This document shows, piece after piece, positions 43,390-51,707 of a stretch of 64,000 bases of DNA. Every line of letters begins with the position of its first letter. The first letter of the stretch is position 1. Source of the DNA: Jiulongibacter sp966250325 (GTDB lineage Bacteria; Bacteroidota; Bacteroidia; Cytophagales; Spirosomataceae); the NCBI GenBank assembly GCA_966250325.1, contig CBINGY010000006.1, forward strand, positions 68,599-132,598. The letters run 5' to 3'. A program made the translations under genes and the position numbers. The notes beneath the pieces were generated by a model. That model saw only the letters and a program-made list of their open reading frames with translations. It was not told the DNA's origin and ran no database searches.

Positions 43390-43441
43390 AAGTAGTAATT
43401 ATTAAGTGGTAATTAATAAGTGGTAACAAATAAGTGTGAAC
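43390..43441 (+). repeat. 14-bp tandem repeats upstream of an XRE gene
   Basis: AAGTAGTAATTATT, AAGTGGTAATTAAT and AAGTGGTAACAAAT (43390-43431) run head to tail, followed by a partial fourth AAGTG. Iteron- or operator-like; they end 19 bases before the XRE gene start at 43460. Confidence 0.65.
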
Positions 43442-43459
43442 TCCCTCTTATTTGGGGTT

Positions 43460-43693
43460 ATGGAAGAGAATTTAGACTGGACTCAAGAAGCCTTAAAGGC
43501 TATTGGCCATCGGTTACGTGATATACGGATACAAAAGGGGTATACGAATTATGAGAATTTTGCTTTTGAGCATAACATTCCCCGAGCACAATACGGAAGA
43601 TATGAAAAGGGCCAGGACTTGCGTGTGAGCAGCCTGTTAAAGGTATTAAAGGCATTGGAAACCTCTCCAGAAGATTTCTTTAAGGGGCTCTAA
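43460..43693 (+). CDS. XRE-family HTH regulator, 77 aa
   Basis: A compact Cro-type domain: IGHRLRDIRIQKGYTNYENFAFEHNIPRAQYGRYEKG at about residues 14-50, ending LKVLKALETSPEDFF. The start ATG at 43460 is preferred over an upstream GTG at 43436, which would lie in the tandem repeats. The 14-bp repeats in front are its likely binding sites. Possibly a regulator of the transfer-like operon at 44560 or of the RHS operon on the other strand. Confidence 0.75.
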   Translation: MEENLDWTQEALKAIGHRLRDIRIQKGYTNYENFAFEHNIPRAQYGRYEKGQDLRVSSLLKVLKALETSPEDFFKGL

Positions 43694-43702
43694 CGGTAAG
43701 GG

Positions 43703-44392
43703 TTATTCGAATATTTCATTAGTCAGTTTTTTCACCTCAACTAAGGTTTCTCCCTTAACAAGCCACGAAATTCCAAAGGCTACTACGGCAATGGTTTCAA
43801 AGATGAAAACATCTATATCTGTGAATTGGAGTGAAAATATAAGTCGGATCAGAAGAATCAAAAGGCAGGCCCAAATGGTGTAGCCACACACTCGGTATAT
43901 TTTGTTCTCAAGTTCATGTTCTTTTTTATCACCCTTGGTGAATCTGAAAATTGACATGTATCCGATTGAGAAAATGAATATTCCTGCACTTGCCAAGTGG
44001 ATTACATTTTTTGTTTGGTTTTCATGGCCATAAAGTTGGTAGATGCCTTCTTTGCACAGCTGATCTATAACTAGACTACCGCTACCGCAGCAGCCAGTTG
44101 GAATAAATACTACAAGAAGAATGCCAATACCTGCAATATTGGTAATAACATTATCACTGATCCATTCGGTTGCCGGGTCTCTTTTGTATCCCTTATATGA
44201 AATTAAGAGGGTACCGAAAGAGAAAAGAATGGCAATAAAGAAAACGGCTGATCTGGAATAATAGTAATGACTGATTGAACTTAAGGCTTGGTTTTCAAAT
44301 AAGAATAAGGTGATGGGAAGTAAGATTCCAAGTATCCCTATTACTTTCCTGATTCGGAGAAATGATAATTTCAAATTGTCATCTACTTCCAT
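43703..44392 (-). CDS. Six-helix membrane protein, 229 aa
   Basis: About six transmembrane helices, with conserved-looking polar features between them (ISHYYYSRSAVFF near residue 40 and GCCGSGSL near 100). The overall pattern resembles DUF998-like integral membrane proteins, but this is a weak match. Convergent with the XRE gene (9 bases apart). Unknown function in the island. Confidence 0.6.
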   Translation of the reverse strand: MEVDDNLKLSFLRIRKVIGILGILLPITLFLFENQALSSISHYYYSRSAVFFIAILFSFGTLLISYKGYKRDPATEWISDNVITNIAGIGILLVVFIPTGCCGSGSLVIDQLCKEGIYQLYGHENQTKNVIHLASAGIFIFSIGYMSIFRFTKGDKKEHELENKIYRVCGYTIWACLLILLIRLIFSLQFTDIDVFIFETIAVVAFGISWLVKGETLVEVKKLTNEIFE

Positions 44393-44485
44393 ATAATTCT
44401 TGATTAGCCTTTCTCAAATCTAATAAATATTGAATAAAGAAGGGATAGGGTATTTTCCCCGTATTCATCAGGTATTTTTACCCTA

Positions 44486-44514
44486 TTTGCGTATAGTGGT
44501 TATTTCGTATATTG
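44486..44514 (+). promoter_or_regulatory. Likely promoter of the transfer-like operon
   Basis: TTTG (44486-44489) and TATATTG (44508-44514) with 18 bases between, near the Bacteroidota consensus but with one T fewer in the second box. It precedes the palindrome at 44525. Confidence 0.4.
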
Positions 44515-44524
44515 AAATGATAAT

Positions 44525-44545
44525 AAATTAGTTACATACTAATTT
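44525..44545. promoter_or_regulatory. Palindromic operator candidate
   Basis: AAATTAGT TACAT ACTAATTT: eight perfect pairs around five bases, located where transcription of the 44560 operon should begin. A repressor bound here would block it. Confidence 0.5.
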
Positions 44546-44559
44546 AACCCTTTACCATT

Positions 44560-45111
44560 ATGCTAACCTTCTTTATTGCCTTCTCCCTCTTTTTCCTATT
44601 TCTCGCTATCCTTGGTCAAGAAAGGCCGAGAGTAATTGGTCACTGGGATACCTTGATCGATCAGTTTAAGTTTTCAACTTCAGAGTTCTATAAACTGGTT
44701 TATGAAGAGCTCAAATCACATGACATTCCTGACTTAGACATGACGACGGTAGAGTTTTCTGAATCGAGTATGCTCTCCCACAAGCGGAGATATCTCCGTA
44801 TTACGTGGAAAGATTACATTTATGACTGCTGTTTTGCTCCTTTTGGTTCCGGTTCATTTGTAAGCTGGTGGTTGCTGTATAAAACAAGTAATCTTGAGAC
44901 GGGGGTTTCAAATCTTCCATTCATTGGTAAATGGCTCCAACGTTTTTTCTTTCCCGATACCTACTACAGGAGAGATACTGCGTCCATGTTCATTAAATAC
45001 GCACAGAGCTCAATTTTGAAAGTTCTAGAGCAGGTTACGGAAGGAAAAGGACTCAGCCACATGAGCGAGACAGAAAAGAAGCCAATTCTCAAAGACATTT
45101 TTGATCGCTGA
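44560..45111 (+). CDS. Membrane-anchored partner of the coupling ATPase, 183 aa
   Basis: One N-terminal transmembrane helix (about 2-19, LTFFIAFSLFFLFLAILG), then a cytoplasmic-type soluble part with two cysteines (YDCCFAPFG near residue 91) and a hydrophobic stretch (SFVSWWLLY). It stops two bases before the 1004-aa ATPase gene. The pair resembles membrane-protein-plus-ATPase units seen in atypical transfer loci; it may anchor the ATPase. Confidence 0.6.
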   Translation: MLTFFIAFSLFFLFLAILGQERPRVIGHWDTLIDQFKFSTSEFYKLVYEELKSHDIPDLDMTTVEFSESSMLSHKRRYLRITWKDYIYDCCFAPFGSGSFVSWWLLYKTSNLETGVSNLPFIGKWLQRFFFPDTYYRRDTASMFIKYAQSSILKVLEQVTEGKGLSHMSETEKKPILKDIFDR

Positions 45112-45113
45112 GA

Positions 45114-48100
45114 ATGGGAGCATTAAGCAAAATTGAGGAGGCTACCCTTAAATTTTATCAATGGGATATTCGTAATCGAGGATATATTCGTTTTTCCTCT
45201 CCGGTAAAATTAGAGCCTCCATTCTTGCCGTTTTCATCTCTGAATGAAAACGGCAATCAATTTGATGATGGACGAGTTCCTTCACTTTTTAAACTTATTG
45301 TCTTGTGGATTCTCTCCTGGTTTATTAAAGCTCCTAAAAGAGAGTATCTGACTGAAATACCCTTTTATGATGTTACTGAACATTTACTCGTCAGGCTTAA
45401 ACTTGTCGCTCCTCCTCAAACAGAAATACGTCTCGCTTCGAATCTTGAATTTCTCAATATTCTCTCGACAACCAAGCACGCTGTTTCATTTGAAATTACG
45501 GCATTTGAAGGGCAAATAATTATTGAGTTCGTGGTGAGTGAAGACGATAATTTGAGGGTTCAAGGATTAGTACGTTCGTATTTTCCGGAGATTGAAATTG
45601 TTGAATGTGCAATTGAAGATGATGCTATTGATTACTACACAGAAGCTGCCATTGCTGATTTCGGATTAGAGCAGGAATCAATGATTCCCATATTCCAACC
45701 TGCCAATTATACGATTGATCCACTGACTTCGATAATTGCTGAGCTTTCATTACTTCAAACGGACGAATTAGCTCGCTTACAAATCATTGTTGAAGGAACA
45801 AATTCACCGTGGCATTGGGCATTAACCGAAGCCGTATCAGATGGAGATGGAGGTTCCTTTTTCTATGACAATCCGGATATACCGAAATGGGCTCAAGACA
45901 AAATTTCATCACCACTTTTCGCGGTGGCCTTTAGGATTGTCGTGGAAGGGAAGAATAAAACACGGTCGCGTGAGATTGCAAGAAATTTAATAGAAACGAT
46001 CAAACAAGTAAGTGCCTCAGATCATAACCGACTCATTCCCCTTGCGAATGATGGATATCCTTATGAAGATCATCTTCGGTGCGTTATTCGCAGGCAAAGT
46101 AATCGCTTTGGAGTTCTTTTAAGTGCCAAGGAGTTAGCCACATTTATACATTATCCGAATAAATCAATCATCAATCCCAAACTTCGTGTTCAATTTTCCA
46201 AAACGAAAGCAACTCCACCTGAACTGAAGTCGGGTACCTATTTACTAGGGCGAAATAACCACTTAGGATTAGCAACCGATGTCTATCTTAATGACGAGCA
46301 GCGACTTCACCACATGGAGATTCTCGGTGCAACTGGGGTAGGTAAATCTACACTCATTGCTCACCTCATGCTTCAAGATATTGTTTGCGGCAATGGCTGC
46401 ACTCTCATTGATCCGCATGGTGATATCGTCGACGACGTACTTCAAAGAATTCCCGAAGAGCGAGTCCACGATGTTATTATTATCGACCCCTCGCATACTG
46501 ATTATGTTATTGGCTTCAACATACTCGAAGCTAAATCTGAAATAGAAAAGGCCGTCTTGTCTTCTGATATCGTGTCAGCGTTCAAACGATATGCTACCGC
46601 TTGGGGGGATAATATGTCGGCAGTGCTTCAAAATGCGGTCACTACCTTCCTTGAATTAGAGCATGGCGGTACCATTCTTGAGTTAAGACGATTCCTGACT
46701 GATGATACCTATAGATCAGGATTACTTAAGAACTTGGAAGATCATAGTCTACGGTACTTCTGGGAGCAGGAATACTCCTACCATAAAAAGAACATTGGTC
46801 CACTTCTTACTCGCATGGATATTTTTCTTCGCTCAAGAATAATCAGGAATATGGTGGCTCAGAACGGATTGAATATTTCTGACTGTATGTCTTCCCAAAA
46901 GATCGTACTCATAAAATTATCGCAGGGACTCATTGGGGAAGAAAATAGTCGGATTCTTGGAACCCTTTTGATCGCCAAATTTTATCAAGCCGCACTTGGG
47001 AGACAATCTCTGAGTATTCAAGAGCGACTACCATACTATCTCTATATTGACGAATGTCATCACTTTATTACCCCAAGTATTTCACTCATTCTCAGTGGAG
47101 CAAGAAAGTACGGACTTGGTCTTATTCTGGCTCATCAGGAAATGTCGCAAATTGATGATAGTAAAATTGAGAATTCTATACGATCTAATGCTGGTATTAA
47201 GGTATGCTTTCGTTTGGGCGATTCAGATGCTAAGAGTTTCGAGTCTCATTTTTCTGGTTTTGAACGAACCGATTTTCTCGGACTCCAAAGAGGGCAGGCC
47301 ATTTGTAGTGTAGGGGGAAGTGAACAGGATTTTTCACTCGAAACGATTAATCTTACCACCGTATTCGGTTATACAGACGATGTTATTTCTCAGATCAATG
47401 AAAATTCGAAGAAACAATATGGCTCAACGCGACAGGATATTGAGCAGAAAATTGAAACCTTCTTCACTTTAAGGATGGGTGATAAGAAGCTTCCAGAAAA
47501 ACCGAATCAGGGAATCGATCTCGATATTTCGCACCTTCCAGATTTAACCGAATCTTTGAATGAAGTACGTGACGCCGAAAAGACCCCAACCTCATTTGAT
47601 GAACAAAAAGAGAAGCTTCTCAATTTGGCACAATCTCAGGAAGTTGAACGACTTCATAGAAGATTACAAGTAGAAGTAAGAACGGTTGCTCAAAACTCTG
47701 GCTATGCAGCTCATATTGAAAAACAGCTTCAAGATGGATTACGTGTTGACGTCTCACTTCATCGAGGAGAAGAAAGTGTAGCAGTGGAAATCTCTGTAAC
47801 CAATTCGATTGAGTATGAAATTGGGAATATACAAAAAGCTTTGGAGGCTTCATATGGAATCGTCTTTTGCCTTTGTGAGAATAGCAAGCATCTTTCGAAT
47901 ATTCAATCTCGATTTTCGGAATTATATGCAGACAAAGCCAAAAACGTACTTTTCGGATCGTTATCGGATTTCAAAATCTTTATGCAACGAAAACTAAATA
48001 CCAACATCCCAATAGAAAAACGAGTGAGAGGGTATCGGGTTACCTCAAAGAGAGTAAGTGAATATGATGGTATTTCAGAGGATAAAGAGAATCGCCTGAA

Positions 48101-48128
48101 AGAAATTATATTGTCTTCCATGAAGTAA
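45114..48128 (+). CDS. TraD/HerA-like ATPase with C-terminal nuclease-like domain, 1004 aa
   Basis: An N-terminal region of about 380 residues contains one hydrophobic stretch (LIVLWILSWFI near 58). The P-loop ATPase follows: Walker A GATGVGKS near residue 402, DPHGD near 432, Walker B YLYIDECHHF near 643, and a TraG-like end (ILAHQEMSQIDDSKIENSIRSNAG). The last 120 residues read RVDVSLHRGEESVAVEISVTNS, a D-x(n)-E-x-S arrangement like PD-(D/E)XK nucleases. Length and layout suggest a combined coupling and DNA-processing protein. It is second in a two-gene operon. Confidence 0.75.
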   Translation: MGALSKIEEATLKFYQWDIRNRGYIRFSSPVKLEPPFLPFSSLNENGNQFDDGRVPSLFKLIVLWILSWFIKAPKREYLTEIPFYDVTEHLLVRLKLVAPPQTEIRLASNLEFLNILSTTKHAVSFEITAFEGQIIIEFVVSEDDNLRVQGLVRSYFPEIEIVECAIEDDAIDYYTEAAIADFGLEQESMIPIFQPANYTIDPLTSIIAELSLLQTDELARLQIIVEGTNSPWHWALTEAVSDGDGGSFFYDNPDIPKWAQDKISSPLFAVAFRIVVEGKNKTRSREIARNLIETIKQVSASDHNRLIPLANDGYPYEDHLRCVIRRQSNRFGVLLSAKELATFIHYPNKSIINPKLRVQFSKTKATPPELKSGTYLLGRNNHLGLATDVYLNDEQRLHHMEILGATGVGKSTLIAHLMLQDIVCGNGCTLIDPHGDIVDDVLQRIPEERVHDVIIIDPSHTDYVIGFNILEAKSEIEKAVLSSDIVSAFKRYATAWGDNMSAVLQNAVTTFLELEHGGTILELRRFLTDDTYRSGLLKNLEDHSLRYFWEQEYSYHKKNIGPLLTRMDIFLRSRIIRNMVAQNGLNISDCMSSQKIVLIKLSQGLIGEENSRILGTLLIAKFYQAALGRQSLSIQERLPYYLYIDECHHFITPSISLILSGARKYGLGLILAHQEMSQIDDSKIENSIRSNAGIKVCFRLGDSDAKSFESHFSGFERTDFLGLQRGQAICSVGGSEQDFSLETINLTTVFGYTDDVISQINENSKKQYGSTRQDIEQKIETFFTLRMGDKKLPEKPNQGIDLDISHLPDLTESLNEVRDAEKTPTSFDEQKEKLLNLAQSQEVERLHRRLQVEVRTVAQNSGYAAHIEKQLQDGLRVDVSLHRGEESVAVEISVTNSIEYEIGNIQKALEASYGIVFCLCENSKHLSNIQSRFSELYADKAKNVLFGSLSDFKIFMQRKLNTNIPIEKRVRGYRVTSKRVSEYDGISEDKENRLKEIILSSMK

Positions 48129-48196
48129 CCTATAGAGAATAAAGGTGTATGCCTTGACCCCAACTATTTTATTTGAGTTTTTGTTCTCTCGTTACT

Positions 48197-48889
48197 ATGG
48201 AAGAGAAATTAAAGCTTGATCGGATTATTGAGTCTCGTATGAAGCTCAAAAGCAGATTTCTGAAACAAATTGAGGAAACCCCATCACTCGCAGACAGTCG
48301 TCCTATGGGAACCGGCCCTCAAAATCGTCATGGCATGCCACAGTTGCCACCGGGTCAAACAATCACACAAAAATGGCCAGTTCTCGATTTAGGATATCAT
48401 CCAGATATTTCACTTGAAAGGTGGAGACTAACGATCGATGGGGAAGTTGAAAATCCGATTACTCTGAAGTGGGAAGATTTTATGGCGTTACCTCAAACGG
48501 AGGACGTTTCTGACTTCCATTGTGTAACGACGTGGAGTAAGTTGGATGTTCCGTGGAAAGGGGTAAAACTCATTGATCTGGCAGCCTTAGTAAATCCAAA
48601 ACAATCCGCAACTCATATTTTGTGTTACGGATATGATACGTATACTACAAATATTTCTTTAGAAGAGGCATTGAAAGAGGATGTACTTCTCGCACACAAC
48701 GTGTATGGTGAACCGCTTCCGAAGGAACACGGCGGCCCGGTCAGAATGGTTACCCCTCAGTTATATGCATGGAAAGGATCAAAGTGGATCAAGAGAATAG
48801 AATTTCTATCATCGAATAAGCTTGGTTTTTGGGAGGAGCGTGGATATTCTAATACCGCATATCCTTGGAGAAATGACCGGTATTCGTAA
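48197..48889 (+). CDS. Molybdopterin-dependent oxidoreductase, intact copy carried by the island, 230 aa
   Basis: Sulfite-oxidase-fold molybdopterin protein: the Mo-binding Cys lies in DFHCVTTWS near residue 109, with the later VNPKQSATHILCYGYD and GGPVRMVTPQLYAWKGSKW blocks complete. It is a stand-alone cofactor domain, with no heme or Ig domain. The start ATG at 48197 matches the start of the host homologue. It lies 68 bases after the ATPase and 127 before the recombinase. It is clearly diverged from, but collinear with, the host gene that the island interrupts; by eye about 110 of 139 shared residues are identical. It probably restores the lost function. Confidence 0.85.
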   Translation: MEEKLKLDRIIESRMKLKSRFLKQIEETPSLADSRPMGTGPQNRHGMPQLPPGQTITQKWPVLDLGYHPDISLERWRLTIDGEVENPITLKWEDFMALPQTEDVSDFHCVTTWSKLDVPWKGVKLIDLAALVNPKQSATHILCYGYDTYTTNISLEEALKEDVLLAHNVYGEPLPKEHGGPVRMVTPQLYAWKGSKWIKRIEFLSSNKLGFWEERGYSNTAYPWRNDRYS

Positions 48890-49016
48890 AAGTTTTCGAC
48901 TTTTTTGAACTTTCTTAATAGCCTGGTAGATTTCGGCAAAAAGAGCTGATTTACAGCTTCATACCCTTGGAATTGTTGCCCATTTTTCGTATTTTAGACC
49001 TGTTAATCAATGGTTT

Positions 49017-50513
49017 ATGAATAGAAAAAAAGTGGGCCTTTGGCTGAGAGTCTCCTCGATAGGGCAGGTTGAAACTGAAAGTTTACTCCATCATGAAATT
49101 AGGGCAAAAGAGTTCGCTGAACAGCGAGACTATGAGGTCGTCAAAATCTACCGTTTAGAGGCCATGAGCGGAGGCTCGGTCATGAAGTACCCCCAGACAC
49201 AAGAAATGCTTCATGATATAAAGAATGGATTGATATCAGGATTAGTCTTTTCTAAAATAGCCCGACTCGCCAGAAACACAAAAGAGCTTATTGATATCGC
49301 AGATATCTTCCAGGAATATCATGCCGATTTGATTTCAATGGATATGTCGATTGATACTTCCACAAGTATCGGTAGACATTTCTATCGAACCATGAGTAGT
49401 ATGGCTGAATGGGAGAGAGAAATGATATCGGAAAGAGTATCAAGTTCTGTCAAAACCCGAGCCCAACTTGGTAAATACTTAGGCGGCAAACCTCCTCTGG
49501 GCTATACCTATGGAAAGGATAAAAAGTTAAAGATTGATGAACATGAAGCTCAGGTTCGCTCCAAAATCTTTGAATTATTCTTAGAGCATCGACGTAAAAA
49601 GACTGTCGCAAAAAAGATGAATGAACTTGGCTATCGCACTAAGTCAGGGAATCTGTTTTCTGACTCTACCGTGAGAAGAATCCTCACTGACCCAATATCA
49701 AAGGGAGTATTGATTGTTAATAAAAGTAGGAGCACCAAAAATGGTGGAGAGCGGGACAAGCCAGTTGATGAATGGGTGTTCCAAGAAGTAACCCCTATCG
49801 TATCAGAAGAAACGTGGGATGAAGTCAATCGTATTATTGAACAACAGAAAAAAAGTCACAAAAAGGTACTCAATACAAAAGTTCATCTCTTTACAGGCTT
49901 TGTATTTTGCGATTGTGGGGCTCAGATGAATACAAGGACTAATGTTGCATCATATGCATGTAAGAAAAGATGTGGGAATACCATACGCAAAGATGATCTC
50001 GAGGGGATTTTTAAATCAGAACTTCAGGACTATACCGTCAAGCCGGAAAATGTTGACGTCTTCTTTGATAAGCTTGATCACAAACTCAAGACAAAAGAAT
50101 TGGAGCTACCTCTTCTTAAACAACAAAAGGAAAAACTGGAACGACATCTTGAAAAAATACTTTGGTTACATACAGAAGGACAAATAAAAACAGAATCATT
50201 TAAGGAGCATTATCGTGGCCCGTCTGAACAATTGAATCAGATAAACGAAAACATTACAGCAATTGAAAAAGAATTAACCTCAAGTGTGAATCTAAAGCGA
50301 GACACTTATTTAATCATTGAGAAGGCTCAATCACTTTATGAACGATGGGATAGTCTTAATCATGATGACAAACGAAGTATCATTGAACTTATTACCAAGA
50401 GAATTACCGTAAGCCCTGAGAGTATTGATATTACGCTCTATTCTATTCTTCCAAATGATCAAGCGGGCGACCCCTCTTTCAAATTACCTACAAATGGGCA
50501 ACACATGATATGA
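49017..50513 (+). CDS. Large serine recombinase at the right end of the island, 498 aa
   Basis: Resolvase catalytic domain (about 1-150): nucleophile in LWLRVSSIGQ (Ser13 or Ser14) and the FSKIARLARN motif near residue 80. A recombinase domain (about 165-275), a zinc ribbon with FCDCG and CKKRCG (about 300-325) and a coiled coil (about 345-440) follow. The stop codon lies at the junction with the disrupted host gene, so this is the integrase that inserted the island. Its 3' end therefore forms part of the attachment site. Confidence 0.9.
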   Translation: MNRKKVGLWLRVSSIGQVETESLLHHEIRAKEFAEQRDYEVVKIYRLEAMSGGSVMKYPQTQEMLHDIKNGLISGLVFSKIARLARNTKELIDIADIFQEYHADLISMDMSIDTSTSIGRHFYRTMSSMAEWEREMISERVSSSVKTRAQLGKYLGGKPPLGYTYGKDKKLKIDEHEAQVRSKIFELFLEHRRKKTVAKKMNELGYRTKSGNLFSDSTVRRILTDPISKGVLIVNKSRSTKNGGERDKPVDEWVFQEVTPIVSEETWDEVNRIIEQQKKSHKKVLNTKVHLFTGFVFCDCGAQMNTRTNVASYACKKRCGNTIRKDDLEGIFKSELQDYTVKPENVDVFFDKLDHKLKTKELELPLLKQQKEKLERHLEKILWLHTEGQIKTESFKEHYRGPSEQLNQINENITAIEKELTSSVNLKRDTYLIIEKAQSLYERWDSLNHDDKRSIIELITKRITVSPESIDITLYSILPNDQAGDPSFKLPTNGQHMI

Positions 50514-50928
50514 TGTGTGTGGCGGTTTCTTTGGGCATAACCAGAGCGGCAATATCGATGAGCCTCACACCCACCCACGGCATATCCATTTTACTCCAGG
50601 TGGTTACGCAGTGAAAGTCTGAGGTATCTTCGGTTTGAGGTAAGGCCATGAACTCGTCCCATTTGAGAATTACCGGGTTTTCCACCTCACCGTTGATGGT
50701 AAGCCGCCAGTTTTCCAGTTGAATATCGGGGTGATAACCCAGATCCAACACGGGCCATTTTTGCGTAATGGTCTGCTTCGGCGGCAGCTGCGGCATTCCG
50801 TGGCGATTAACAGGACCTGTTCCCATCGGGCGTTCGTCTGCCATGGATGGAGTAAGACTCATTTGTTTTTCAAAACGGGCCTTCAGTTTCATTCGGGCTT
50901 CCACAATACGCTCCAGTTTATCCTCCAT
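50488..50928 (-). pseudogene. Host molybdopterin oxidoreductase, truncated by the island
   Basis: The host copy runs from ATG 50928 for 139 codons, collinear with the island copy (MEDKLERIVEARMKLK, GTGPVNRHGMPQLPP, DFHCVTTW), and then reads 7 unrelated codons (ISCVAHL) and a stop inside the island. It keeps the Mo-binding Cys107 but lacks the C-terminal half (the GYDTYTT, GGPVRM and KGSKWIK regions). It is presumably inactive. The missing 3' end should lie at the left end of the island, outside the window. Confidence 0.9.
50500..50530. other. Right attachment junction
   Basis: Collinearity of the host oxidoreductase gene with its homologue ends at about 50512. The sequence around the join (CACATGATATGATGTG, 50503-50518) is nearly self-complementary, as serine-recombinase cores often are. 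The exact crossover dinucleotide cannot be fixed without the left end. Confidence 0.6.
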
Positions 50929-51042
50929 AAATTCATCGGTTAACTTACAGAATAACGGAATTCAGACGGGAATGGTTTGAAGATTCTGAATGGCAATTCA
51001 AAAGAGTGGGAGGTGTTAATTTTTTCAATTAAGGCGATTTTT

Positions 51043-51681
51043 TCAATGTGCGATTTCTTTGGCAAAGTTCATCTCTCCCGCTTCGATTTTTACTTTCAGA
51101 TGATTTTCTTTGGGTGGAACCGGGCAGCTGTACCCTGCAGCGAAAGCACAGTACGGATTGTACGCTTTGTTAAAGTCGAGCCAAAGATCGTTATCCTCTA
51201 ATTCTTTCATTCTCAGGTCGAGATATCTCCCGCCACCGTAGGTTTCCGTTCCGTTTGTAAGATCCTTGAAAGGAATGAAAAGGTAATCTTCATAGATCGG
51301 ATTTCGCATGAGTGCCAAACTTCTGTAAACATGTAATTTTTGCTTTTTCCCGAGTATTTTAAAGGTTAACTGCCCAAAAACCACATAGGTTTGTGTCTGG
51401 CCAGAGGAAGTAGGCAGCTCAAAAGGCTCACTACGAGAAACCGGCCTGAATGTACATTTTACCCGATAGCTTTCATCAGGCTCAAAGAATCGGAGATAGT
51501 CAATATCTTCTTTCTTCAGTGGGGAGTGGGAGTCTTTGAGGAATTCGTTTTTATAATCCTCCCGAAACTCCCGGATCTGCTGCTCATATTCCTGCGAAAG
51601 TGCGGTAGAGACAAAAAGGAATAGAGCTACAAGCAAATTTAATAGCTTCAGTATGGGGGTTTTTGTAATTTTCCGGTTCAT
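51043..51681 (-). CDS. DUF1684 secreted protein, 212 aa
   Basis: Signal peptide about 1-29 and the DUF1684 signature blocks: ADE-type entry FREDYKNEFLKDSHSPL, then the YGGGRYLDLRM and FNKAYNPYCAFAAGYSCPVPPKEN blocks. The last contains the conserved AYNPYC motif of the family. DUF1684 proteins are widespread in Bacteroidota; the biochemical role is unknown. It lies divergent from the rhomboid gene. Confidence 0.85.
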   Translation of the reverse strand: MNRKITKTPILKLLNLLVALFLFVSTALSQEYEQQIREFREDYKNEFLKDSHSPLKKEDIDYLRFFEPDESYRVKCTFRPVSRSEPFELPTSSGQTQTYVVFGQLTFKILGKKQKLHVYRSLALMRNPIYEDYLFIPFKDLTNGTETYGGGRYLDLRMKELEDNDLWLDFNKAYNPYCAFAAGYSCPVPPKENHLKVKIEAGEMNFAKEIAH

Positions 51682-51707
51682 CTTAGGTGCAATTTAAAGC
51701 AAAATCA

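Larger units (their letters stand above)
1..50512. mobile_element. Large integrated island, right end at about 50512, left end outside the window
   Basis: Everything left of about 50512 looks like one accessory island. Its right boundary is visible: the host oxidoreductase gene read from 50928 is collinear with its homologue for 139 codons and then stops matching exactly where a large serine recombinase ends. The content fits a mobile element: two serine recombinases, two TraD/HerA-like ATPases, an adenine methylase, phage-type replication and regulator genes, toxin-immunity loci and defence-like genes. Base composition is lower in G+C than the chromosome to the right. The missing 3' half of the disrupted gene is not found in the window, so the element should be over 50 kb and extend leftward. 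It may be a composite of nested elements, since a second recombinase lies at 19968. Confidence 0.75.

Noticed and set aside
43390..43441. CRISPR-like array
   Set aside because: Units are 14 bp head to tail with no spacers; a regulator site or iteron fits better.
48940..48965. Hairpin AGCTG ATTTA CAGCT before the right-end recombinase
   Set aside because: Only five pairs, no T-run and no counterpart of the triple-crossing repeat; not enough to call.
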